From contig NZ_WIWC01000002.1 in the NCBI RefSeq assembly GCF_009600315.1, positions 186,001-250,000 of the forward strand: 64,000 nt of DNA. Direction: 5' to 3'. Below the pieces are notes generated by a model. It did no database searches and was not told the DNA's origin. It worked only from the letters and a program-made list of their open reading frames with translations. Below are positions 16,710 to 24,864 of the stretch, one piece after another. The position numbers and the translations under genes are program-made. How positions within the stretch are numbered: the first letter of the stretch is position 1; each line of letters begins with the position of its first letter. This stretch comes from Pseudomonas helleri. Its GTDB lineage: Bacteria; Pseudomonadota; Gammaproteobacteria; Pseudomonadales; Pseudomonadaceae.

Positions 16710-17006
16710 TTAGGCCAGTGCAGCCAGGACATTCTCAGGATCATTATGTATTGCCCGTAGAAGTGCTCGCGCTGGGCCTTCAGGCGCTCGGCGCCCTTGC
16801 TCCCAATTCCTCAGGGTCCCGACAGCCACGTCGATTCTCTTGGCAAAATTTTCTTGTGTCAGACCAGTGGCTTCACGGATAGCCTTTACCTGGAGTGCGT
16901 CGACATGGAACTCACGCGATGGCTGACGCTCACCACGGTCAATCTCATCCATCTCGGCCATGCTTTTGACAAGACGATCGAAGAGATTCTTTTCCATCAT
17001 TTCCAC
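16710..17006 (-). CDS. HTH antitoxin (NadS/HigA-like)
   Basis: 98-aa DNA-binding protein with a Xre-type helix-turn-helix in the C-terminal half (ATGLTQENFAKRIDVAVGT, then LRNWEQGRRAPEGPA). This is the pattern of antitoxins paired with RelE/HigB-type toxins, which bind the toxin and repress the operon. It is downstream of the toxin and overlaps it by 10 bases, the toxin-first order typical of higBA-like systems. Confidence 0.82.
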   Translation of the reverse strand: MEMMEKNLFDRLVKSMAEMDEIDRGERQPSREFHVDALQVKAIREATGLTQENFAKRIDVAVGTLRNWEQGRRAPEGPARALLRAIHNDPENVLAALA

Positions 17007-17311
17007 CCTTGGTTAATGCTTCGTAGTAATGCTTTCTCTTTTTTCGTCAAGGTATCCTGGATACCCTTTCGATAGATCAGCAACATTCGTATGTGGCTTG
17101 CAGAGATCACGTGGTAGTAGATGATCCGTACGCCACCACGTTTCCCTTTTCCTTTCGCAGCCCATCGGATTTTGCGCAACCCGCCGGTTTCCTCTATGAG
17201 GTCACCCGCTTCGGGATGCTCGGCTAGGTAATCCTGCAGCCTCCCGTATTCTTCATCCACAAGGTGATCGCTCAGATCCTCAGTGAAGAATGATGTTTCT
17301 ATGAAGATCAT
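16997..17311 (-). CDS. RelE/HigB-type toxin
   Basis: 104-aa toxin, predicted ribosome-dependent mRNA endonuclease. The central segment GLRKIRWAAKGKGKRGGVRI with IYYH after it is typical of the RelE/HigB fold, and the C terminus carries the basic and aromatic residues (LLIYRKG, LTKKEK) used in catalysis. The ATG at 17311 follows AAGGAAGG; an 18-residue longer start is less likely. First gene of a two-gene operon with the HTH antitoxin. Confidence 0.82.
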   Translation of the reverse strand: MIFIETSFFTEDLSDHLVDEEYGRLQDYLAEHPEAGDLIEETGGLRKIRWAAKGKGKRGGVRIIYYHVISASHIRMLLIYRKGIQDTLTKKEKALLRSINQGWK

Positions 17312-17680
17312 TGCCTTCCTTGTGTGTGCGTCATTGGCGTAGTCGGATTCTATGCCGTTGCTCAAATAGCCGCAACTTTTAGCTCATCAATTTTGTATTA
17401 CATATCAAGCATGCAGTGGGGCAGCTTTGATTGGATGCTTGATGCGTTCGGCCTTCGCTTTTCGATGGCCGCTAAGCTTTCAGACCAGCCGCAAGTCTCG
17501 ACTAAATATCTGAGGGAGTGTTTGATGCGGCCCAAAGTGCTTTTGCACAGTGGATGAACTGAGCGCCCCAGATCTTTGGCGAGGGGGAGACGGGTTAAAT
17601 CGCAGGCACAAAAAAACCGGCGCTAGTGGCCGGTTTTTTTGTATTCAAGGTGCATTGAGCGGCACCTTGAGATCTTTGTT
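17312..17680. other. Gap between toxin-antitoxin pair and element end
   Basis: No convincing gene: a 77-codon plus-strand frame at 17324-17557 has no ribosome-binding site or family resemblance. The stretch holds a bidirectional terminator (17609-17640) that equals the tRNA-Leu terminator sequence, consistent with this being the original downstream flank of tRNA-Leu before the satellite inserted. Confidence 0.5.
17609..17640 (-). terminator. Terminator, likely original tRNA-Leu terminator
   Basis: A-run, CCGGC, loop, GCCGG, T-run. The same hairpin with near-identical flanks (GGCACAAAAAAACCGG) occurs at 36363-36394 just beyond tRNA-Leu, so the two copies mark both ends of the inserted element. 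Confidence 0.7.
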
Positions 17681-17700
17681 TGGTGCCCGAGGGAGACTCG
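17681..17700. repeat. Distal attachment site (tRNA-Leu 3' remnant)
   Basis: TGGTGCCCGAGGGAGACTCG repeats the 3' end of tRNA-Leu (36436-36456) with one C missing. The remainder of the tRNA is absent here. This is the far junction produced by integrase-mediated insertion. Confidence 0.8.
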
Positions 17701-18180
17701 TGTGTTCTATATAAAACGTGGCTTGTAGAGAGATTGGTCGGTCGGGGATACAGATAGGGATACATGGCCGCATTTGCTGGCGAAGTACAAAGTTCTATTC
17801 GGCAGTTGCAACCTCTCTGCTAGCTTGGCGTCATTGAACTGATGGTTCTGGTATCTCATTTCTACAAGGTGTTGCCGTACAGTGGCTCCGATGGGCACTC
17901 GGTCGGCAATCATCCATAGCCAGGGGCCTAAAGCCCCAGCGGATTAGTCTAGGGCTCGGGGAGCCGAGATAGAGTCTTAGGGCCAGTCTTGAAGGGGGTC
18001 AACGATAGCCCCAGGCTGCCTTCTGCTCTATAGGTTTTGGAGTCATTCAGAACAAGAAATTACATCTTGTGACCTGTTTTTATTGAGTTGCTCGCTGTTG
18101 TCGGGCTTAGTGAATGAGGTGTATTTTGAATTTCGGAAACTTAGCGTGGTGTGCACCTAACTTAAGCAAGGAGCAACAGC
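17701..18180. other. Element end with candidate integrase arm sites
   Basis: GGGGATACAGATAGGGATAC at about 17744-17763 repeats the GGGATAC unit found near the other end (36313-36342), so these may be integrase arm-binding repeats. A 68-codon minus-strand frame at 17707-17913 lacks support as a gene. The rest is AT-rich up to the AAGGAGC ribosome-binding site at about 18168 that serves the next gene. Confidence 0.4.
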
Positions 18181-19266
18181 ATGGATTGGCCCCCGGTTTT
18201 GAGAGAACTGCATTTGTATGGTGGTGGACGCGTTCTGAATGGGATGGATCAAAAAGCAGATCTCAGACCCAGTATGATTAGTGGGAAATCCGCAAGCTTT
18301 AAAATTAAAAGCTTTGGAAGTTTTTATGGCGATATAAAGCGCTTAGGGTTACAGGTTGTCGGGTGTGATTTTTTTCATACGGAAGAGCAGGCAAATAGTT
18401 TTGTCCCTCCAGAGTGGCGGTCTATCAATCCAGTAGCCTCTCTTGGGTGGCTTTGTACGGATCAAGGGCATGCTTGGTCTTTTATAGCAAATGCCGCATT
18501 CTTACAAAACAGTGGGTTGTTCTATGATATGGCTTCTCGTATTTCCCACCAAATAAGGGCTTGTGAGTGGAGGCTTCGACAGCTATCGGAAGCATACTCT
18601 GATCAATTAAGTGGGCGTCTACTCTCGAAATCTTTTAAAGCTAATGAGCGCTTTCTTGATGGCTACACTTCGTTGTGCTATCTGGCTCTACAATCATTTC
18701 TGGTAGATGCCTGTACCCTAAGAGATTATCTTTCTGAGTTTTATTATGAAGCAACGATAAGGAAGAATGATTCTTCTGTGCCAAAAATTACTGCATTAAG
18801 TGGTCTGTTAAAGACTTGGCGGTCTCAGCCACCTCAGGATAAAGCAGGTAAAGAACTGAGAGCTTCATCTCTGTCTGGTAGTTGGCTCTATGAGCTTGGC
18901 GCGTATCGCGATTTGGTCGTACATGTCGCTCCTTTAGCAAATGCAGGAAAAACTCTGTTAGCTTTTACGAAAACTATAGAGTTTCAGGGAGAGCTATTGC
19001 CTGCTGTGCAGTTACCTATCCCTTTGAAACCTGCTGAGGTAAAGAGTAGTCGCGCAACTGGGCAGTACTTTGATGACCCTGATTTGAATTTTGCGCGAAG
19101 TCTTAATTTTGTTAAAGATATGGAGTCTTCTAGGGATGCGCTTGAATATGCTCATATTTCTATGCAGCAGCTTGGTGCGCTTTGTAGTTCGATTTCTGAT
19201 ATATCTCCCTTCGCTCCTGAAGTTCCGATCATCAAGCCATTAAACTTAAAAATTACAAAGGGGTGA
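18181..19266 (+). CDS. Uncharacterised protein with HEPN-like features, 361 aa
   Basis: I do not recognise a named family. The C-terminal half is helical and contains a long amphipathic segment (about residues 155-190) followed by R243-D-L-V-V-H248, which fits the Rx4-6H active-site motif of HEPN ribonucleases. HEPN proteins are frequent toxins or defence effectors. There is no signal peptide. It has a good ribosome-binding site and AT-rich codon use unlike the core genes, in the cargo zone of the satellite. A HEPN role is a hypothesis based on one motif and the helical context. Confidence 0.6.
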   Translation: MDWPPVLRELHLYGGGRVLNGMDQKADLRPSMISGKSASFKIKSFGSFYGDIKRLGLQVVGCDFFHTEEQANSFVPPEWRSINPVASLGWLCTDQGHAWSFIANAAFLQNSGLFYDMASRISHQIRACEWRLRQLSEAYSDQLSGRLLSKSFKANERFLDGYTSLCYLALQSFLVDACTLRDYLSEFYYEATIRKNDSSVPKITALSGLLKTWRSQPPQDKAGKELRASSLSGSWLYELGAYRDLVVHVAPLANAGKTLLAFTKTIEFQGELLPAVQLPIPLKPAEVKSSRATGQYFDDPDLNFARSLNFVKDMESSRDALEYAHISMQQLGALCSSISDISPFAPEVPIIKPLNLKITKG

Positions 19267-19476
19267 CTCTGTCTCCATTTAGTTTTAGTGTGGGTGATAT
19301 TTGTCACGTGGTTGAGGGCGCGAGCATCGAGAGACTAATCGCGGTCGAATTACGGGAAGCTACGATTTTTTGATCGAGTGTTTATCAACAGCTCTGCGAA
19401 CAATGCAGCTATTCACTCGTTGGGGTTTGTAACGTTTTTGTGAGCTTAGCCTGAAGGATGTAGGTGCCAGATTCTG

Positions 19477-19776
19477 CCGGGGGCCCCTGAGGGATTCTAA
19501 CCAATACGGGGCAGAAAACCCGCGGGATTTTTTTAGCAGCAGGTCACCCAGCTTATTGAAATTTCAATCGTTGAAATTGAAAGGTATTGAAGAAAAGAGG
19601 AGGGGGGGGGTCTTAGCCCGTAGCAGGGCACTGGATATGTTGCGGATAGTGAACACCTAGGTGAGTCAACTGGGTCAACCGGTCAAGTGTGGTCAACAAA
19701 CTTTGGAACCCAGCCACTAACGATTTCCTGCGGGTTTCCTGCCCCGTACCTAGTAATAAGTTCCAGGGGCCCTCGG
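19477..19776. repeat. Long imperfect inverted repeat with GTCAAC iterons
   Basis: Arms of about 50 bases: 19477-19526 (GGGGGCCCCTGAG, later TACGGGGCAGAAAACCCGC) and 19727-19776 (GCGGGTTTCCTGCCCCGTA, later CCAGGGGCCCTCGG). Between them are direct repeats GTCAAC at 19665, 19673, GTCAAG at 19682 and GTCAAC at 19692. The pair could be termini of a small element or a structured replication site. Confidence 0.55.
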
Positions 19777-19861
19777 TACTTTTGACGCGCCGGGAGTGCC
19801 TCTGCTTTTATCGCTGAAGGCACTACCTGTTGGGGGGCTAGGGGCTGGTCTCTCGAAAGCT

Positions 19862-19986
19862 ATGTTACGAGTGTTACGGATGTTACTGGTCAGAATAGGT
19901 ATATGATTTTTAAGGGTTTTTAGTGGTTACACGGCTTTGAGTAGTACTCGTAGGTAAGTGTTACAAGAGCTGCGGGTGTTACATGT
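19862..19986. repeat. GTTAC iteron cluster, cargo side
   Basis: ATGTTACGAGTGTTACGGAT followed by GTTAC (19862-19886), GGTTACACGG (about 19925), GTGTTACAAG (about 19958) and GGTGTTACATG (about 19976). The same core appears in the cluster beside the integrase gene. Confidence 0.5.
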
Positions 19987-20047
19987 GATCTCCTCTAGGA
20001 ATGGTCGCTATCGACCCCAAGCTTGTAGTTGGCCAGATACAGCAGTC

Positions 20048-20233
20048 GGCCGATTCTGTTGAAAAAGTCGCTCATCCAAAACTGCCTCATGATTAACCGG
20101 TGAAAACGTCTTTTTTGCACGCTGCTGCGTGAAATCTGTGTCTGGAAACCTCAGCCGAAAGTAAAGATTTCAATCTCCGACGCGTACTTTTCAGCGGCGG
20201 AAACCATGGCCGACTTTTTCAACAGAATTGGCC
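20048..20233. mobile_element. MITE-like element, 186 bp
   Basis: Terminal inverted repeats of 23 bases with one mismatch: GGCCGATTCTGTTGAAAAAG at the left end and, read on the minus strand, GGCCAATTCTGTTGAAAAAG at the right end. No coding capacity. The termini resemble ends of transposase-bearing elements, so it is probably an internally deleted derivative mobilised in trans. No clear target duplication was seen. Confidence 0.6.
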
Positions 20234-20369
20234 AAAAGCAGTCAGTCAGACATGCTTAAGGGTATGGTCGTATCACATTGACCAATCTGCATTGTCGGAA
20301 GTCTAGTAAGATGCGGCCACGAAGCCTGATCGAAATCGGGCTGCCCCGTCACGTCACAGATGGACTTCT

Positions 20370-21611
20370 ATGTCGCTTAGGAAAGAGATAACCGAGGTGT
20401 TTACGCCTCGGCGCAGCGAAGTAAACGTGAATATGTATGTGCATCGACCAAGGCTTGAGCTGGAGCTTTCGCGTGCATTCAAGAGAAATTCCCATACGCT
20501 CATTTTTGGGGAGAGTGGCAACGGCAAGTCATGGCTTTACAAAAAAGTCCTTGAAGATGACGGGATCACCTACGTGATCGTCAACTGCGCGAACGCTGCA
20601 CGTATCAAGTCCCTGACCGCCGAGATTTGCAACTGCCTTATTGCTCCAGGCACTGCCGTAAGTCTGGGATACAACGTGGAGAAAGTGGCAGAACTTTCTG
20701 CGGCTTTTTTAAAAGGTGGCCTGAAGCAGAGTGATCATTACGACTTCACTCAAGAAGAACCACTACTCAAGGCCTTTAAGCTTTACGCGTCTGCAAGCAA
20801 TACGAAAAAAATTATCGTTTTGGACAATCTAGAGTCGATATTCAGCTCTGAAGATTTAATGGATGAGTTGTCGAATATCATCATCCTTTTGGATGATAGT
20901 CGATACGCCGAATGCAACATAAACTTTCTCGTTGTTGGGGTTCCAAATGGGGTTCTCCAATATTTCCGTGAGATTAAAAACGCTGAATCCGTCGCAAATA
21001 GATTGCAAGAAATTCAAAAAGTTAGTGGCTTAGATTCAGGCCAGGTATGTGAAATCGTTAGTAAAGGGTTCAAGCATCTTCAAATACCTCTCTCAGGGGC
21101 CTCGTTGATTGAGATATCGGAGCATGTATCGGATGTAACGCTAGGCATCGCACAGCGTGTTCACGAGTTCTGTGAGCATCTTGCATACGCGATCCAAGAC
21201 AATAAGTGGACGTATACTCCGAAGACGCTCCAAATAGCAGATCTTGCATGGCTGACGGCTGGATTGCGGCATGCCTATTCGACCGTAGAGAAGAACCTGA
21301 ATAGTCGTGAAACCACCGTCGCACGACGTAATCAGGTAATTTATTGCATTGCTAAGGTTAAAAGGCACGAGTTCGACTCAAGTGACATCGACAGGCTTGT
21401 CAGGGAAAATTTCCCTCGAACCGTACCCAATACCAACATGGGTATAGGCTCAATTTTATCGGACCTCACTGCGGGATCGAGCCCTCTTATAACAAAAAAC
21501 GAGCACACTGGTGGCTACTCGGTCAAAGACCCTCGATTCATCATGTGCATAAAACTCATGCTGTATACCGATTCGGCCGAAAAAGTCCAATGTCGAAAAT
21601 TCCAAATGTAA
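20370..21611 (+). CDS. AAA-type ATPase, uncharacterised, 413 aa
   Basis: P-loop ATPase with Walker A GESGNGKS at residues 47-54 and Walker B KIIVLDN ending at D152, followed by the glutamate of LES. A sensor-like NFLVVGVPNG strand comes next, then a helical lid and a C-terminal region with winged-helix character (about 330-400). The layout resembles ORC/TniB/STAND-like switch ATPases. It is 16 bases upstream of a second gene on the same strand, suggesting a two-component module. The ATG at 20370 lacks a strong ribosome-binding site. Family-level call is firm; function is unknown, and defence is a context-based guess. Confidence 0.72.
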   Translation: MSLRKEITEVFTPRRSEVNVNMYVHRPRLELELSRAFKRNSHTLIFGESGNGKSWLYKKVLEDDGITYVIVNCANAARIKSLTAEICNCLIAPGTAVSLGYNVEKVAELSAAFLKGGLKQSDHYDFTQEEPLLKAFKLYASASNTKKIIVLDNLESIFSSEDLMDELSNIIILLDDSRYAECNINFLVVGVPNGVLQYFREIKNAESVANRLQEIQKVSGLDSGQVCEIVSKGFKHLQIPLSGASLIEISEHVSDVTLGIAQRVHEFCEHLAYAIQDNKWTYTPKTLQIADLAWLTAGLRHAYSTVEKNLNSRETTVARRNQVIYCIAKVKRHEFDSSDIDRLVRENFPRTVPNTNMGIGSILSDLTAGSSPLITKNEHTGGYSVKDPRFIMCIKLMLYTDSAEKVQCRKFQM

Positions 21612-21627
21612 AGTAATCCCCAATTAA

Positions 21628-22761
21628 GTGGCGTTTTATGTCGGAACGCGACCGGTGTCGGTAGCAATCACCCAGGTGTTGCTGCTTACCCGTTCTGCAG
21701 TTCATCACCGAGTGCATGGCTCTAAAAGCGCCTCAAACGCTCTTCCAATAAGAACCTATAACCAACTTACAGCGCAGTGGTCCAAAGTGAAATATCGGAT
21801 TCCAGGAAAAGATGCAACCTTATATCCCCCTGTCTTATTGACTCTTGAGTCGATCGAAAGCGAGAAGCTAGAGGCCGGTTCAAAATACTATCATCCCGCA
21901 GACACCTTCTTGCTGGCTTTTACAGACGCTGTCGAATGTCTCAGTCGGGTAGCTACAAAAGTTGAACACGAGATGGAGCTACAATTCGCAGGGGTACGGA
22001 GTCTTTCAGCGTCCGGAACAGTGGAAAGAATGGATGGCATTCGCTTAGATGTTTTTAGCATGATTTTTCATTGCGGGAATTTCATTGAGGCATGCCAAAC
22101 GACTATCAAAACGATATTTCACGATGATAAAGAAAAGGCAGCTAAAGCAGCCAAGGAGTTCAATCGCAGCACGGAAAGCTATAGAGGGCACGTCTCAAAA
22201 ATAATAAATGAAATCAAACATAAGCATCGCCGAATACGAGTGTTTTCAGCGACTTGGGACTTGAACATAATAATTGGATTTTATGTTGAAGGAGTCGTAG
22301 ATATAAATGTAATTGGGCCAGATCCTTTGGTGCACAAACGGCACAACTTAATGTCGACAGGTTTTTCTTTAAATTGGGAAATTCAAAATCACCTTGTTAA
22401 TATGTATCATGCATCGGGATGCCTAGAGTCTGCACTGAGGAACTTCAAACCCTTTGCGACAAATACAACCATTGAGAGCGGGATCGCTAGCAATTCCGCT
22501 CTCAATGAACGCTTATCCAAACATCTAAACGATATTGCTGCAATTCCAGCGCTATACTTGCCAAATGAATTTGTTGGTTCTCAATATTCCGTGGTAAAAA
22601 AAGGTGAAAATTACTTGCTTTCAAACGGCAAGGATAAAAAGCCATTAAACAACAAGCCGCACCCTATGAACATAAGTTTGTCGAGTCGCATAGGACTATT
22701 TAACCTTGGGATTGAAATGCCTTACTATTTACCACAGGAGATTACTCATAGCATCCTCTGA
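21628..22761 (+). CDS. Uncharacterised partner of the AAA ATPase, 377 aa
   Basis: No recognised domain. The middle part (about residues 90-200) is helical and basic and contains YRGHVSKIINEIKHKHRRIR, reminiscent of helical HEPN-like proteins but without a clear Rx4-6H site. A beta-rich stretch (DLNIIIGFYVEGVVDINVIG) follows. The GTG start at 21628 is the first in frame after the ATPase stop; the exact start is uncertain because no strong ribosome-binding site is visible and no early ATG exists. Tight spacing to the ATPase gene implies co-expression, with this protein as possible effector. Confidence 0.55.
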   Translation: MAFYVGTRPVSVAITQVLLLTRSAVHHRVHGSKSASNALPIRTYNQLTAQWSKVKYRIPGKDATLYPPVLLTLESIESEKLEAGSKYYHPADTFLLAFTDAVECLSRVATKVEHEMELQFAGVRSLSASGTVERMDGIRLDVFSMIFHCGNFIEACQTTIKTIFHDDKEKAAKAAKEFNRSTESYRGHVSKIINEIKHKHRRIRVFSATWDLNIIIGFYVEGVVDINVIGPDPLVHKRHNLMSTGFSLNWEIQNHLVNMYHASGCLESALRNFKPFATNTTIESGIASNSALNERLSKHLNDIAAIPALYLPNEFVGSQYSVVKKGENYLLSNGKDKKPLNNKPHPMNISLSSRIGLFNLGIEMPYYLPQEITHSIL

Positions 22762-23096
22762 GGCCGTTACGACACTTAACTGACGCCAGTCATCTGCGAT
22801 GGCCAATAAATTAAATCATGGGCTGAACGAACTCGGGTATCAAAAAATTTTGGAGACTTTTAGTTCCAGGCAGCAGTAACTGTTGCCACATGTCTGCTTT
22901 GGGTCGAAGCCATCCTTCAGGATTTACCGCTTATGGTCGATAGTTGCCTCTCTCGGGTAACAACTACCGGCCAGAGTCAGCTATGCTGCTGACCATCGCA
23001 CGCACTGAACTGAATCATGGTCACGGCTAGCTGTTTTAGGCAAAATCATTAACTAAACACTGTACATGCGCGCCTAAATAAAAATAGGATTTAATC
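22762..23096. other. Intergenic gap, 335 bases
   Basis: Only a 26-codon frame (ATG at about 22799) is present, possibly the start of a lost gene. The rest resembles spacer DNA with GGTCGATAG-type fragments seen elsewhere in the cargo zone (near 20010 and 24490). AGGA upstream of 23097 serves the next gene. Confidence 0.4.
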
Positions 23097-24413
23097 ATGG
23101 CCGGAAATAAAAACTCAACTTTTTGTTGTTCAGAGCCTACATGGGCAAATGCCTGTGTAGGAAACAACGGCAGCCCTGGATATTTTGAGTACTCCAAAGG
23201 TTTCTCCACCGCTGCCAACTTACTAATTGATCAGGTTCTTTCCAAAAAAATGGATATGGAAATTGATGACTTAGTATATCCTGTTTGTTTTAATATGCGC
23301 CATTCTGTTGAGTTGAGATTGAAAGGAGCAATTCAGGAGTTGTCATTCGTAGCTAAAGCGAAAAATTATGAGCTTTTGTTCGATTTGTCCGGTTCACATG
23401 ATATTGGAAATATCTGGAACTTCTTTAAGTGTAACTCAGAACTTCTGGATAACCGTTATAAGGGTGTTAATAGCCTAATTGCCGAAACTATTTCAGATAT
23501 TGCAGAGGTAGACGCCACCGGGCAGACGTTTCGCTACCCTTTAAGCAATGAAAGCAAAAAACATCTAACTGACGTCGCATCTATTAATTTCTTTCGTTTA
23601 AAAGAAAAATTTGGGCAGCTAGAACACGACTTAGATAAGCTTCATGATTTGAATCTCTGGCTTAAAGACGAATATGCTCAAGGGACTTTTACATCAAAGC
23701 TTTCTCGCCCAATGATTTATAGGCTGGCCAGAGATCTACCCCCGAAATCTGATTGGGCAGCACCAGAGTTTAAAGATGTCAAACAACAGATCATGTGTAA
23801 GTACGGCATTGGCAGCAGAGATTTATCGAAAGCTATTGAAAAAATTAAAACGCACTACGTTCTTTCTTCTGTAATAGGCGAGCCTTTACCACTTAAAGGT
23901 ATAAACCCAGATCAGCTATTTTTCTTCTTCGATCAGTGGGCGCCTCAGAATACCAAGAGCTTACTTCCAGAAACACCAAGCCTTGGCCTTGATTACTGGG
24001 ATCGAAAGAAGTCGATGCTTGATAGCATAAAAGAAAGAGCAAGTACTAGACAGTCGGTTTGGAATGAATTTGATGAAAGGCTGACTCCTGAGTATCTTGC
24101 AGGGTTGCATACTTTATTCTATTTTGCGCGCGACATTTTGTATGCGGAGTTTTACGTCGAGCTATATGAAATAACTTTCTCGGAAATCAACAGTTATTTT
24201 AGGGTTGGCATTCAAGATGTTAGAGAAAGTTTTATGCACGTTTTTGAAAAAACAAATGCCTTGCGCAATATTGTAATGTCACTTTTTGCCTTAGGTCATA
24301 ATTATTTGGCTGAGGCAATTGTTGATAGATATCAAGTTGATGCATCACTCAAATGGCTTGAGAGATCTAGGAGTGGAGAACTTTTCTCTTATCCGGATTT
24401 TGCCAAATACTAA
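23097..24413 (+). CDS. Uncharacterised cargo protein, 438 aa
   Basis: I do not recognise this protein. It is cytosolic, largely helical and AT-rich in codon use. An early segment (NMRHSVELRLKGAI, about residues 69-82) resembles the opening helix of HEPN-like domains, but the catalytic histidine is not apparent. No membrane segments or nucleotide-binding motifs are visible. It stands alone between two gaps, downstream of the ATPase pair on the same strand, so it may be a third component or an independent cargo gene. Confidence 0.6.
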   Translation: MAGNKNSTFCCSEPTWANACVGNNGSPGYFEYSKGFSTAANLLIDQVLSKKMDMEIDDLVYPVCFNMRHSVELRLKGAIQELSFVAKAKNYELLFDLSGSHDIGNIWNFFKCNSELLDNRYKGVNSLIAETISDIAEVDATGQTFRYPLSNESKKHLTDVASINFFRLKEKFGQLEHDLDKLHDLNLWLKDEYAQGTFTSKLSRPMIYRLARDLPPKSDWAAPEFKDVKQQIMCKYGIGSRDLSKAIEKIKTHYVLSSVIGEPLPLKGINPDQLFFFFDQWAPQNTKSLLPETPSLGLDYWDRKKSMLDSIKERASTRQSVWNEFDERLTPEYLAGLHTLFYFARDILYAEFYVELYEITFSEINSYFRVGIQDVRESFMHVFEKTNALRNIVMSLFALGHNYLAEAIVDRYQVDASLKWLERSRSGELFSYPDFAKY

Positions 24414-24864
24414 ATAGGTTTTTAATCTTAGATATCGACAGGCAGCAGAGACAGGTGACTGGTATGGGTTGATAGCTGGTGACCGCTATCGACCGAGGCT
24501 GTGTTAAAAAATTTTAGAGCAAGTTTGACAGTCAGAATCGGAACGAAAGTTGTGTTCCTATGCAAATTTCAGGTCTGCTGACTAACCAATGGCTCGCAGA
24601 TTTTACTTAGCAACGCAGACTTCAAAACGGTGTATGTGTTTTCACACAGCCTGGACCCATAGCTGCCGTTCGGTACCTGCAGCCCTCGAAAATAAAAGCC
24701 GCTTAATGCTGCTTGGTGGGTTCCAATAGATCGGTATGACTATGCCACACTGCCTACTATGTCCAATCTCAGGCAATCATCGGCACGCGACGGTGTGTAT
24801 GACTCATGGTGATTTCAACTTCCATGTTCGATGAGAACACCATGATTGATCGAGAACTCATTTC
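24414..24864. other. Intergenic gap, 451 bases
   Basis: Lies between the convergent ends of the 438-aa gene and the DUF6119-like gene. I see no supportable gene, strong terminator or known repeat here, apart from a GGTTGATAGC...GCTATCGACC-like fragment near 24467-24497. Confidence 0.4.

Larger units (their letters stand above)
19267..20369. other. Repeat-rich non-coding block (possible origin or control region)
   Basis: 1.1 kb without a supportable gene. It contains a 50-base imperfect inverted repeat (19477-19526 with 19727-19776), four GTCAAC-type direct repeats at 19665-19697, GTTAC repeats at 19862-19986, a run of nine G at 19602-19610, and a MITE-like element at 20048-20233. P4 carries two repeat-bearing sites, ori and crr, bound by its replication protein; a second GTTAC cluster lies at 34875-35000. 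Function is inferred. Confidence 0.5.

Noticed and set aside
17707..17913. 68-codon minus-strand frame at the element end
   Set aside because: No ribosome-binding site, lies over candidate integrase arm repeats and matches no family that I know.
19602..19610. Nine-G run as a phase-variation tract
   Set aside because: It is in non-coding DNA, not next to a start codon or promoter that I can identify.
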